This document shows positions 43,926 through 53,500 of a DNA stretch of 64,000 nucleotides, one piece after another. Source of the stretch: Zoroaster sp. YZ-2022 (taxonomy: Eukaryota; Echinodermata; Asteroidea; Forcipulatida; Zoroasteridae); assembly GCA_029582265.1 (NCBI GenBank), contig CM055823.1, positions 29,763,760 to 29,827,759 on the forward strand, written 5' to 3'. Positions within the stretch are counted from its first letter, which is position 1; each line of letters begins with the position of its first letter. The notes under the pieces were generated by a model that saw only the letters and a program-made list of their open reading frames with translations, was not told the origin of the DNA and did no database searches. A program made the position numbers and the translations under genes.

Positions 43926-44597
43926 CTATCGCGTCAGCGTTTTCTGCGTATAAGCTAAAACTAATACTCCGACTCCGCTTATCGCCAACCATAAATGTTC
44001 CGCCGTCCACGCAACAATGTTGGAAGCTGTTTTAAATAGCCAACTTACAACCGTACCGATAATGGCCGGTAAAGCGGCTAAAGCTTTCGCTCCTAGTTTA
44101 GATAATACATTTGCTAAATTTTTTAATGTTTTTTGTATCCACTCTTTTACGCCGCTCGGTTGTGGTTGTGGAGTTGGTTCTGGCGCAGGAGTTGGTTTTG
44201 GAACAACAGAACTTACAACATTACCGATCGATTTGACGATAAAAGCAATGGTCATACTAAAAGCTGTTAATATACTGATAATCGTTACACCTTGTTCTCT
44301 AAATAAAGTTTTAATTTTATCTCCTAACGTAATATCCCTTTCTAACATTTTTTGAGCCGTTTCTTTAATTCTATTAATTTGACTACGAAGAACGTAATCA
44401 TGCGCATCTATTTGCTCTACGATTACTCGTTTATCACCCACCAGCTCTCGCAATTCTTGACTATACTTTTTTATTGATTTTTTATCAATCTCTCTTTCTT
44501 CAGCGTCGCTAATTACTTCTTTCATATTATAAATTCTTTGGTTTAGTGTTTTTAATTTACTTAAAAGATTTAATTGTTCACCTCGACTCGTAGCCAT
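43926..44597 (-). CDS. Conserved Polinton membrane protein with coiled-coil start
   Basis: 223 residues: N-terminal coiled coil (about 1-90), a hydrophobic segment (GVTIISILTAFSMTIAFIV, about 104-125), a Pro-rich linker (KPTPAPEPTPQPQP), then an amphipathic helix (WIQKTLKNLANVLSKLGAKA) and hydrophobic stretches to the end. This architecture recurs in animal Polintons. The amphipathic plus hydrophobic C-terminal part invites comparison with membrane-lytic minor virion proteins, but that is speculation. It is the last gene of a - strand trio with 44636-45157 and 45171-45602. Confidence 0.72.
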   Translation of the reverse strand: MATSRGEQLNLLSKLKTLNQRIYNMKEVISDAEEREIDKKSIKKYSQELRELVGDKRVIVEQIDAHDYVLRSQINRIKETAQKMLERDITLGDKIKTLFREQGVTIISILTAFSMTIAFIVKSIGNVVSSVVPKPTPAPEPTPQPQPSGVKEWIQKTLKNLANVLSKLGAKALAALPAIIGTVVSWLFKTASNIVAWTAEHLWLAISGVGVLVLAYTQKTLTR

Positions 44598-44635
44598 AAT
44601 GTTATCAAGTGCTATTACTTCTCGCCATTGTATGT

Positions 44636-45157
44636 TTAATTCTGTTTGAGTGTTGCTTCTTGAACTTGTATTGATTTTTCTACGCGTTGTTGAGGTATAG
44701 ATGGTAATTTTCTACGACCATCTCGTTCTTTTATTACTATTTCTGTTGTGTCTATAATGTTAGAAATAGATTGGGGGCCGAAAGCTGTTAAATCACTTCT
44801 AGTTAAACCTTTGATCGAACCTAATTTTAAAAATCCACCCGTTTTTAAATTAGTTAATCGTATTTCTGTATTACCTTTTATAAAAAAAAGTAAACCCACT
44901 CCTCTTTCATTTAGTTTATACTTGAATCTAGTATAGTCTTTTATAGAGTTTAAAAAACCTATACTTGCATAAAAATCATCGACTATATCTTTACGTAATC
45001 TATTTTCTTGAGATAAAGTCGGTGTACTAAAAGAAGTTTCTCGTTCCATCGGAATATCACCCAAGTTGTTATCACGCATTTCATCATCTAAATATTCATC
45101 TTCGGGTTGATTAAACATTGGGTCTAATTCTATATATGGTTTTCCTCCTTCTTCCAT
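44636..45157 (-). CDS. Unrecognised Polinton protein
   Basis: 173 residues. An acidic N-terminus (about 1-55, ELDPMFNQPEDEYLDDEM) is followed by a compact domain (FYASIGFLNSIKDYTRFKYK through LTNLKTGGFLKLGSIKGL) and a basic, polar tail. It shows no Cys/His/Asp arrangement of a protease. It lies between two membrane-type Polinton proteins on the same strand with gaps of 38 and 13 bp, which suggests co-expression and a virion-related role. Confidence 0.6.
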   Translation of the reverse strand: MEEGGKPYIELDPMFNQPEDEYLDDEMRDNNLGDIPMERETSFSTPTLSQENRLRKDIVDDFYASIGFLNSIKDYTRFKYKLNERGVGLLFFIKGNTEIRLTNLKTGGFLKLGSIKGLTRSDLTAFGPQSISNIIDTTEIVIKERDGRRKLPSIPQQRVEKSIQVQEATLKQN

Positions 45158-45170
45158 TTTATAATATCTT

Positions 45171-45602
45171 TTATTTTAATAGTTTCCAACTCGCGTAACC
45201 AACTACACTCATACCATTAATGATAAATAACATCTCTCCCGTTTTTTGATCTTCGCTAGGAACGTAAAAATCTTCTAATCGCGGTTCTTTACGTAAATCG
45301 AGAGGCAAATTTATTCTTTCGTTAGCTACTCGCGAATATTCTTGCATCGCTTCGTTAATGTTATTAAACGTTCTTATCGCGCTCGATTCTTTTTGTATTT
45401 TCTCATTTAAATAATCTAGATATTTTAAACGCTTTTTACTAAATTCGTCTCTAGCTTTCGAAAGATGTTCCAACGCTAAATCGTGTCGTTTGCGTTCTTG
45501 CAACGCGTCATTACCACGTAAATTACTAAATAAAAAATTCGATCCGGTAAACGCTAACGCGTTGATTACCGCGCCTCCAACCATCATCGCTATAGATACC
45601 AT
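45171..45602 (-). CDS. Conserved small Polinton protein with terminal membrane segments
   Basis: 143 residues. A hydrophobic N-terminus (VGGAVINALAFTGSNFLFS) is followed by ERKRHDLALEHLSKARDEFS, a long helix, AMQEYSR, then EPRLEDFYVPSEDQK and a C-terminal hydrophobic segment. The combination of RKRHD-A-E-L, NEAMREY and L-DFY-PS-QK motifs is one of the most recognisable signatures among small animal Polinton proteins; function unknown. Starts of this gene and the capsid gene face each other across 47 bp of AT-rich DNA (tttgtaaaagaaaATG and ttactaacgttaaatATG). Confidence 0.78.
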   Translation of the reverse strand: MVSIAMMVGGAVINALAFTGSNFLFSNLRGNDALQERKRHDLALEHLSKARDEFSKKRLKYLDYLNEKIQKESSAIRTFNNINEAMQEYSRVANERINLPLDLRKEPRLEDFYVPSEDQKTGEMLFIINGMSVVGYASWKLLK

Positions 45603-45649
45603 TTTCTTTTACAAACATAAAAAAATTATTATATTTACTAACGTTAAAT

Positions 45650-46927
45650 ATGACTAATAATACATACGGAGATGTGCTAGATCCATACAGAAGACTAAGA
45701 GAACCTCGAGGCTTAAAAGGAATGCGCCAAAAAGTCGTCATTACAAACAATCCGAGTACCATAAACGAAAATCAATTGTTGGCGGTTCGTTTTCCAAATT
45801 TAGGAATGAATGACGTCATCGTTCCGAATACAACGCGATTAGCTTTCAACATTGAACTCGTTAGCTCAGGCGATGAAAATAGAACGTTGGTACAAAATAT
45901 AGGTAGATACATCGTAAAACATATAATAATTAAAATGGAAGGAAACGAAATATTTAGTTTAGACGATGCGGATGTATTCAATTGTTACAAAGACAAATGG
46001 CTAACCAAAGATCAACGCGAAAATTTAACGTATCAAGGAATAGAGGATGTAAACGTGACTAAAATAAGAATAGACGCTAGCGATAAAGATGTAGCCGCAA
46101 ACGGCGGAAAAGATAAAGCTGTCGCAGACGCGTATAAAAATAGATATCACATTCCAATCGATTTTGAATTGTTGACTGATCATCAACCTTACTATCAGTC
46201 GGGCATAGGAGATCGATTAACTTACGAACTCGTGTTTAATAAATTTAGTAACGTAATCAAAAGCACCGACGACAACGCTAAATATGTTATAAGTGGAATT
46301 TCTTTAGAATTTGAGGTTGTTCATATGCCGGAACTCGCTAGAACAATTAGAAATCAATACAGCGATAGAACGAGTATATTGTTTGATCGCGTATTGAGAC
46401 AGAGCGTAACTACGTACAACAAAAAAGATACAATGTGGAATATAAATTTAAATACTCCAGCAAAAAGTATGAAAGGAATATTGTTTTTGTTTAAAGAACC
46501 CAACGTGAAAGAAAGCAACAAGTTTTATAATCCGAAAATAACAAAAGTTAGTATTACAATCGAAGGCGTTCCCAATCAACTCTACGCGCACGGAATGAAA
46601 AGATATCAACAATGGGAAGAGATTTCAAAATATTTCGGTGATTCGAGAAAACAACACGCTATACGAGTTGTGAAAGCTCTAGATTTGGCCAACATCAAAA
46701 TAGCGAATTATTATCATGATAAATACGGTTTATTTTTAGATTTAAGAACGAGTACCGATAATGTATTACACGGAAGCGGAAGACGAGTGCAAAACTTATC
46801 CGAAGGAATTACCATTCAAATTGAAAAAGAAGCCGAGAGTGCGGGTGAACTAAACATGTATACTTTTATTATCATGGACGCGCAACTAAACATTAGAAAC
46901 TCGCGTTTCGAATCGGTCGATTATTAA
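45650..46927 (+). CDS. Major capsid protein, double jelly roll
   Basis: 425 residues. The sequence resembles the F54H12.2-type proteins of animal Polintons, with RFPNLGMNDVIVPNTTRLAF, VQNIGRYIVKHIIIKMEGNE and SLDDADVFNCYKDKWLT. These proteins are the predicted double-jelly-roll capsid subunits that build a T-number icosahedral shell. The frame is intact with no stops. It starts 47 bp from the divergent 143-residue gene and is followed 50 bp later by the packaging ATPase on the same strand, the usual morphogenesis module. Confidence is high on the family, lower on exact domain borders. Confidence 0.88.
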   Translation: MTNNTYGDVLDPYRRLREPRGLKGMRQKVVITNNPSTINENQLLAVRFPNLGMNDVIVPNTTRLAFNIELVSSGDENRTLVQNIGRYIVKHIIIKMEGNEIFSLDDADVFNCYKDKWLTKDQRENLTYQGIEDVNVTKIRIDASDKDVAANGGKDKAVADAYKNRYHIPIDFELLTDHQPYYQSGIGDRLTYELVFNKFSNVIKSTDDNAKYVISGISLEFEVVHMPELARTIRNQYSDRTSILFDRVLRQSVTTYNKKDTMWNINLNTPAKSMKGILFLFKEPNVKESNKFYNPKITKVSITIEGVPNQLYAHGMKRYQQWEEISKYFGDSRKQHAIRVVKALDLANIKIANYYHDKYGLFLDLRTSTDNVLHGSGRRVQNLSEGITIQIEKEAESAGELNMYTFIIMDAQLNIRNSRFESVDY

Positions 46928-46977
46928 ACATCCAACGATAGAGTGATTATTAAAAAACGTTTAATATTAAAAAGAAA

Positions 46978-47598
46978 ATGTTACCTAAATATCCACACGC
47001 TGCGTTAATTTGCGGACAAACGGGATGTGGAAAAACTGAATTTATTTTAAATTTATTACAAAATGAATATTTTAAATATTTTGAAAATATCGTTATATTA
47101 TGCCCTACCATTTTCAACAATGATGCGTACAAAAATAGAAAATGGGTTCTAAACGACGATAACGTACACGTTAACGATTTAAACGACATATCGCTGAATA
47201 GGGCTATACAAATTTATAGCGACGCTTTCAAAACGGAAGAAACGTTGTTTATTATAGACGATTGCAGCGCGAATAAACAGTTGCATTATAAAAAATACGA
47301 CGAGAATAATAAATGTATGATCACGCAATTGGCTTTTAGCGGTAGACACGTACAACACAGCTGTTGGATTCTTTCACAAAAATATAATAGCGTATTGAAA
47401 GATTTTAGAGAACAACTCAAATGGGCGTGTTTATTTTATTGTAAAGATAGAGACTCATACGAGAATTGTCTTAGAGAAAATGATGTTGTACCAACTCGCG
47501 AGTTGAGAATGGAAATTCATGAAAAATTAAAACGAGTTAAACACCGTAAATTAATTTTAAAAACGGATCAACCTACCGGTTGGGAAATACGCGACTGA
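46978..47598 (+). CDS. A32-type genome-packaging ATPase
   Basis: 206 residues. Walker A GQTGCGKTEF lies at residues about 13-22. Walker B ETLFIIDD is at about 87-94. A later Gln/Asn-type sensor region follows (AFSGRHVQHSCWILSQ). Length and motif order fit the FtsK/HerA-superfamily ATPase of Polintons and related viruses that pumps DNA into preformed capsids. The frame is complete. It follows the capsid gene by 50 bp and is followed by the palindromic iteron array. Confidence 0.9.
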   Translation: MLPKYPHAALICGQTGCGKTEFILNLLQNEYFKYFENIVILCPTIFNNDAYKNRKWVLNDDNVHVNDLNDISLNRAIQIYSDAFKTEETLFIIDDCSANKQLHYKKYDENNKCMITQLAFSGRHVQHSCWILSQKYNSVLKDFREQLKWACLFYCKDRDSYENCLRENDVVPTRELRMEIHEKLKRVKHRKLILKTDQPTGWEIRD

Positions 47599-47650
47599 GT
47601 GATTACCGTCAAGTCGTTGGCGATCTTTTAACCCATTCTCTATTGGTTAA

Positions 47651-48028
47651 GAGCAATTGCTCATAGGTTACTCATAGGAAAGAGCAATTGCTCATAGGTT
47701 ACTCATAGGAAAAGAGCAATTGCTCATAGGTTACTCATAGGAAAAGAGCAATTGCTCATAGGTTACTCATAGGAAAAGAGCAATTGCTCATAGGTAAAGA
47801 GCAATTGCTCATAGGTTACTCATAGGAAAAGAGCAATTGCTCATAGGTTACTCATAGGAAAAGAGCAATTGCTCATAGGTTACTCATAGGAAAAGAGCAA
47901 TTGCTCATAGGTTACTCATAGGAAAAGAGCAATTGCTCATAGGTTACTCATAGGAAAAGAGCAATTGCTCATAGGTTACTCATAGGAAAAGAGCAATTGC
48001 TCATAGGAAAAGAGCAATTGCTCATAGG
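47651..48028. repeat. Palindromic iteron array, 13 copies of GAGCAATTGCTC
   Basis: A perfect 12-bp palindrome, GAGCAATTGCTC, occurs 13 times, mostly at a 32-bp period. The identical spacer is ataggttactcataggaaaa, which itself contains the tandem ctcatagg. Units at 47795 and 48012 follow shortened spacers. It fills the only sizeable noncoding gap of the element, between the ATPase and the next ORF. Identical spacers rule out CRISPR. A binding array for a dimeric protein, an origin or a packaging signal are candidates, as is simple tandem expansion. Confidence 0.95.
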
Positions 48029-48075
48029 TCGTTTGTCTCGCATTTTAATAAATATTATAAAGCATATTTATAAAT

Positions 48076-48402
48076 ATGAATGCTGAACGAGTGCAAGTTT
48101 TATTTACGAATATATCTGTTGAACAAGTAACTGATTTTATATATAATCTTAACCAACTCGTAAATACCGCGAAAGAAAGAAGCGAGTTGGTACAAGTATT
48201 AAACGATAATACTGAAAAAGTAAAAGGTATATTTAATAGTATAGATGCTGAACGAGTAAAAGATCTAATGTTAAATCTTAACGAGCTTTTAAACGTCGAT
48301 GGGTTATCTAAAACTAATTATTGGTTCCTATATTTTTTTATAAATTTAATCGATTATTCTTCGAGTATGTATAATAAATGGAAGAAGTACATAAGCTATT
48401 AA
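48076..48402 (+). CDS. Small unrecognised Polinton protein
   Basis: 108 residues, starting MNAERVQVLFTNISVEQVTD. It has an internal repeat: residues 3-35 (AERVQVLF…YNLNQLVN) and 57-75 (AERVKDLMLNLNELLN) share AERV..L…NLN.L. The C-terminus is aromatic. The leader is tttataaatATG, similar to other genes of the element. Its 3' end overlaps the start of the broken gene at 48378 by 25 bp. No function can be given. Confidence 0.45.
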   Translation: MNAERVQVLFTNISVEQVTDFIYNLNQLVNTAKERSELVQVLNDNTEKVKGIFNSIDAERVKDLMLNLNELLNVDGLSKTNYWFLYFFINLIDYSSSMYNKWKKYISY

Positions 48403-48970
48403 ACGAAAATATACAGACGCCACTCGTTAACGACGTTAGCGTCAACGACGATAGCTTATTGCTGAAACAACGTCTTTATCGGTCGTAATAGGAGGAGACC
48501 TCGACCAAGTTTTTCGGTAAAGAACTAAGCGTTAGCGATATTGAAGCTTTGAGCGAGCAAGAGCGAAGTATTACGCGCAATACGAAACTAAATTAGGTCG
48601 CGATATTACTCAGTCTTTAGGTAGCACCATTATAACGCTATACGCTAAACTATTGGGGCTTAGTTTAAATCGTATTGATTTGTACGGCCATAAATTTCAA
48701 ATTGATGATGAAGGTAAATTAATTTCAGATTTAGAAAAAGATCCGTTCATTAATAGCATGCTTAATACAGTGTTGTGTGAAATATACTACAAGTACGGTA
48801 TGTTTCTCGCTCCGCTCAGCGTTTCGCTGATTACGGCAAAACATTTAAAAAGAAAAGAAGAGTTAAAAACATTATCTTCAACTGATAATAAAAGCGATGG
48901 AAACCAACGAGCCGAAGGAGATTGTGCAACCGGAACCAACGCCAAAGACCATTACCCAACCAGCGACTAG
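48378..48970 (+). pseudogene. Broken Polinton gene (two stops and a frameshift)
   Basis: From ATG at 48378 the frame meets TAA TAG at about 48487-48492. It continues in the same frame with a helical segment (ELSVSDIEALSEQER), then shifts near 48568-48572. After that a different frame is open through 48970, with LGLSLNRIDLYGHKF and IYYKYGMFLAPLSVSL. Related animal Polinton proteins have the same arrangement: helical start, 'K-LG' segment, D.EAL-like acid patch and a C-terminal YYKYG…P.S hydrophobic segment. The last 25 or so codons overlap the next gene in another frame. Either the gene is dead or single-base sequence errors are present. Confidence 0.6.
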
Positions 48971-49280
48971 GTTAAAAAACCCAAACAGAGTTGCGGCCGG
49001 AAAAAAACTAGCCGAAATTAACAAAAAGAAAAAACTACAACTCGCTAAACCCGCGAAAAGCGTTAAAACGTCTCGCGATAGCGAAGGTTATAAAGAAAAC
49101 AACTCGATGAGCAATGAAACGAGTTACTACTACTATTATATAGCAATAGCTATTGGAGCTTATTTCTTGTTTAGAAGCAACTCGGAACTAACATTTAAAA
49201 ACGAACCCGCTAGAGAACCCGTTAAACTCGCTACACCACCCACCGCGCCAGAGAAACTAAATGTTTTTGAAATGGAATAA
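48897..49280 (+). CDS. Small basic single-pass membrane protein of Polintons
   Basis: 127 residues: Pro/Thr-rich start (METNEPKEIVQPEPTPK), a basic segment NPNRVAAGKKLAEINKKKKL (about 29-48), one membrane segment (YYYYYIAIAIGAYFLF, about 77-92) and a short Pro-rich tail ending in FEME. The N-P-R-V-A-A-G-K-L-A-E-N-K-K pattern before a membrane helix is recurrent in animal Polintons. It is probably virion- or membrane-associated (inference). The ATG overlaps the broken upstream gene, and the end overlaps the N-terminal extension of the following frame. Confidence 0.7.
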   Translation: METNEPKEIVQPEPTPKTITQPATRLKNPNRVAAGKKLAEINKKKKLQLAKPAKSVKTSRDSEGYKENNSMSNETSYYYYYIAIAIGAYFLFRSNSELTFKNEPAREPVKLATPPTAPEKLNVFEME

Positions 49281-49314
49281 AAAGTTTTTTTTTTTATATT
49301 TAACGATTATAAAC

Positions 49315-49563
49315 ATGTCTTCAATGCCTATAAATACGAAAACGATCGCCGATACAGTTTATCACAGCTCAGTTATGACTCTTTTAGTCGTTTTATACAG
49401 CATGCTAGGTGAAAAAATATTTAAAATGAAACCAGCCGATTTAGGAAAATTGGATATAAAAGACGGGTTAAAACTAACTGCAACGATTGGATTAAGCGGT
49501 GCGACGCAAATGTGGTTAGTTAAACAAGGAATTTTACCAAACTCGCTCATGCCCGCCGAATAA
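49315..49563 (+). CDS. Small membrane protein of Polintons
   Basis: 82 residues from the ATG at 49315 (MSSMPINTKTI). That start was preferred over the upstream in-frame ATG at 49261 because the latter lies inside the preceding gene and its extension is poly-F/K. Features are VYHSSVMTLLVVLYSMLGEK (membrane helix), DLGKLDIKDGLKLTATIGL and an ending VKQGILP. The L-D-KD--KLT pattern followed by a second hydrophobic helix and KG-LP is typical of a family in animal Polintons. The leader is taacgattataaacATG. Confidence 0.7.
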   Translation: MSSMPINTKTIADTVYHSSVMTLLVVLYSMLGEKIFKMKPADLGKLDIKDGLKLTATIGLSGATQMWLVKQGILPNSLMPAE

Positions 49564-49596
49564 TGTTGAGAATAGAATAATATTTATAAATATTAA

Positions 49597-50586
49597 ATGG
49601 ATGAACGAAAACTATCCAACGCTTATTATAGCGTGAGAGGATACTACAAAGGTCAAGATGCAATCAGCAAACTGGCTAAAGAAACGAAAGTAAATGTAAA
49701 ATTTGTTCGACAATGGATAAAAAAGCAAGCGCTGTGGCAAATTTATTTACCATATCCTAAATATATTCCGAGACCAACTAGTAGTAATAGCTCGCTCGAA
49801 AAACCAAACGAGGTTCATCAAGCAGACTTGTTGTTTCTTCCGCACGACAAAGTCGGTAGAATTACGTACAAGTACGCGCTAACAATTATTGATGAAGCCA
49901 GCAGATATAAAGAAGCGCAACCTTTAATCGATAAAACAGCTGCGCGAGTCAGCGATGCGTTTGAGAAAATTTACAAACGATCGCCGTTGGTTTGGCCTAA
50001 AATTATAAAAGTCGACCCCGGAAAAGAATTCATGAGCAGCGTTAATGCTTTGATGAGCGAGCATAATGTAAAAATTCAGCGAGGAGAGGTTGGAAATCAC
50101 AGAGCTCAGGGTATAGTGGAGAGATTTAATAAAACTTTGAGCGAAAGATTATTTTCGCATCAATACGGTCAAGAAATTGCAACTAATGTTAGAAATAGAG
50201 AATGGGTTAAAAGATTACCAGCGGTCGTAAAATCGTTAAACAACGAGACGACGCGACTGATTAACTTGAAACCCAAAGACGCGATTAAATTAGATAACGT
50301 TGAGCAAAATCCAGCCTCACCAGCTGTTGTAAAGAACGAAAAAAGAATTCCCAGAAACAGCTTAGTTAGGTATTTATACGCGCCGGGTGAAGCTGAAAAA
50401 GATACGAGACGTAGAGCGACAGATCCTATATGGAGTATAAAAATTTATAGAATATCTAAAACGATGAAGGCTGCGAATCAACCTATATTGTATTATGTAG
50501 AAGGAGGCCCCGCACGTAGTTTTGTAAGAGAAGAAATACAAATTATTCCTAGAGATACAATGAATCCACCAATCGTTAAACGTTAA
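49597..50586 (+). CDS. Retroviral-type DDE integrase
   Basis: 329 residues with an rve core. Catalytic residues are D77 (HQADLLFLP), D140 (IIKVDPGKEF) and E175 (QGIVERFNKTL), the last two 34 residues apart. The N-terminus (1-50) looks like a helix-turn-helix (AISKLAKETKVNVKFVRQWI), and the C-terminal part resembles the SH3/chromo-like tail of Polinton integrases (YYVEGGPARSFVREEIQIIP). It catalyses insertion of the linear element, producing the 6-bp target duplication seen here. The frame is complete. Its 3' end overlaps the convergent polymerase gene by 11 bp. Confidence 0.93.
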   Translation: MDERKLSNAYYSVRGYYKGQDAISKLAKETKVNVKFVRQWIKKQALWQIYLPYPKYIPRPTSSNSSLEKPNEVHQADLLFLPHDKVGRITYKYALTIIDEASRYKEAQPLIDKTAARVSDAFEKIYKRSPLVWPKIIKVDPGKEFMSSVNALMSEHNVKIQRGEVGNHRAQGIVERFNKTLSERLFSHQYGQEIATNVRNREWVKRLPAVVKSLNNETTRLINLKPKDAIKLDNVEQNPASPAVVKNEKRIPRNSLVRYLYAPGEAEKDTRRRATDPIWSIKIYRISKTMKAANQPILYYVEGGPARSFVREEIQIIPRDTMNPPIVKR

Positions 50587-53500
50587 TCGTTCGTAATAGT
50601 TCAATCATGTAATGATCGTAAGCTAGAGTGTCTATTCCGTTTTCTAAAATGTATCTCTTTGTATCTAAAGGAGAGAGCGATATTTTATTTACTCGAGTCG
50701 TATATAGTCTATGGTTTACGTGCCTAATAAAATTCATAGGGTGATGCAGAGTATTTTTAGACGATAAAACTTGTTTATATCCCTCGTGTTTGATATCTTG
50801 TTGTAAAACTTGTCTTTTAACTCCTTTAGCTTTTCTTATTTCAGCTTTATCCAAAGTAAGTATCGAATACATTTTGGGTCTTAAACAAACAACTTCAGAG
50901 ATTACAGTTTTCGCGCACTCGTCTTTCATTTTACCGATCACTTTTTTGTTTTTTTCAGAATGTAAAAAATGACTCGAGTCATAATTACTAAAATCGTATA
51001 AATCCTTGTCTTTTTTCATATCTTTGTAAACATCTTTCGTTTTAATTTCTAGCAGTAGGCTATCCGTATCCGTGTAAATCAACTCACAATCGTTTCCGTA
51101 TTTTTGCTTTAAATGATTGTAATAAAAATCGTACATGTAAACTTTGGATATATCCAATATGCTCATTCCTACGTAAATCGGGCGGTTGAGTACGAGTTTT
51201 GTTTTGTGCATGTGAATAGCCACTAGATCGTTATCGAAAATCCTAGCCTCTGCAAAATTTGGTTTCGCGATGAGCGCACGAATTAAATTGTCTTGTTTTT
51301 CATCGTTTAATCGCTTCAAATTTACGTTGACGCGATTTCGTACATTTTCCATCGTTTTACCAAAAACCGAATTGTTCATGAGTTTGTACAAATCTTTTTC
51401 AAAATCACTCTTGGCATTTTTTCTGAGTAGAGTGTTTTTATCAATGTACGATTTCATCCAACACGATTCGTTAAATTCTAAAACTTTGTGAATTTTAGTC
51501 AGTTTCATGCCGAGTTGTAAATACAATAGTAAATTACGATAATGAAGCACGTAGTTTTTCTTGTTGGATAAATTTGGTACTAATTTAGCGACGTTTGGAG
51601 CGGGTTTATCTTTTAGTAAATTCTTTTGATACGACGACATCCATTCTTTCGGTACTATCAACGACTCTGGCGCTAGTGGAAACGCGTTGTGAGAATCGTG
51701 TAAAATGGTTGGATATTCTAAATCAACCTCTAAAATGTATCCTTTATTGTTTTTAAATCCCTCACTCCAGAGTTTGTTAATTTGTTTTTCGCTCAACCAT
51801 TTAAAATTACCGGTCGGTAAAGGTTGACTCATCGAGTAGCCGTATAAATTATTCGCGTCCAAGTACGTAATGTAACTCGACGGAATCGTTTTGTCGTAAT
51901 CGTCTAAATATACATTATTTGCTTTCGCGTATCGTTTACTCACCATGCACGTTCCTCCGCGCGTGCCTTTTTCAATAAACAAATGCATGTTGATATCGGT
52001 AAACAAATCTAAAGTTTGTTTCGAATGTTTCAACAAAGCGTCCCAACTTAGCCCAGGACTCGTATAATAATTAGCAGGATCCAAACCGTACTGTTTTAAA
52101 CAAGTATTACGAAAGTTTTCAAATACGTCCGCCAACAAGCAAGTATCGGTACGCACGTACAAATCGTGATAATCACCCAAGTTTTTACAATCAAACTCAC
52201 TAAAAACGTTTTTAGCATGCTCGTATTGTTCTCTCGTAATGTGACTATCGTTTAAACTGCTGTAAAAAGATTCTATAGAAGGAAGTTGCGTTTCTTTGAA
52301 ACGCTCGAAAGAGTCCATGTACTCGTAAGGATAAATGCCCTTGCATTTAATGAGATTGAATTTTTCTAAATTTGGTTCGAGTTTTAATGTAATTGGAAAA
52401 GAATCGTTTGATTTTACGAGTTTGTCCAACGAAGCTAGTAAAAATTGAGCGCTGTCTATAAATCGTAGTTGATTAATACTAAAAGAAATATACTTTTCGA
52501 TATTGTTTGGAATACACGTTAGATTTCCCCCGACGAGACCGGCGCCCTGCATAATGAGATGAGAGTCGTAACCTCGCAAATTATGAAATACGACGGGAAT
52601 AAACGTTTTGTTTGGTTTTAAACTTAGTCTTAAATTACAACAATTATGCGCAGCGCCTCGATACTTTCCGGTAATGTGACAGTGATCTCTAACTCGAGTA
52701 TACTTGTCGTCAGCGTCTTTAAAAAACTTCTTTTCGCATATCCAACACTCGCTGGCAGAGTTGTAATCTTGCTCATTTTCTTTAGTCATGTTTAATTTTT
52801 TAGGGTTTTTAAATATCGTATTAATCTTTTCTTCTTCTTTTTGTAATGCATCTAAAAAATGTTTAGATGCGTCTTCTCCCCTATACGTAACGGGAGAGCT
52901 ACTTTCTCCATTGCATTTTACAATGACGTACGAATAGCCGCAAACGACGTGTTCTTGTAGTTTTGTAGAGTTTTTGTCTTGAATTGGTTTAATAACACTC
53001 TCAAAGTCGGCGTATATTACGAATGAAACTTTACTCTTTTTATGAAAATTTATAAATTTTAACGTATCGTTTTTACCTTTTTCCGGCATCACGATAGTCG
53101 TCGGTCTGCCGTTTATTCTCTTACACATTTTTACGTGGTTTTCTAGATACGCTTCTGTTGAGAAACCCTGTAAACATCTCAAACAAAAATGTTTACGATG
53201 CTCGTATTTCGTTTGGTCGAAAAGTAATTTATTCACGTCTTTAATCCAAACGTAGTGAGATCTAGTTCCTTCTTCTTCTTCTTTATGAATCAATAGTAAA
53301 TTTATACGATCTAGTTTCGCGGGTTGATCGCTTATCTCGTAAATGATTATCGATTTTGATTCACAACCAAAAACGTTTATCGCTATATTGTTTTGTTTCT
53401 CTACTCGCTTAATTTGATTGAGGGGTGTAGGAGCGTCGATATTACTAAAATTTAAACCGTCCTCTTTTGGGTATTTACTCGTTCTATCACCATCCTTTTT

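Noticed and set aside
44636..45157. Adenain-like protease candidate
   Set aside because: No His/Asp/Gln/Cys arrangement is present; there is no cysteine in the protein.
47651..48028. CRISPR array
   Set aside because: The 'spacers' are identical to one another and the repeat is a 12-bp palindrome. It lies in an animal-genome transposon with no cas genes.
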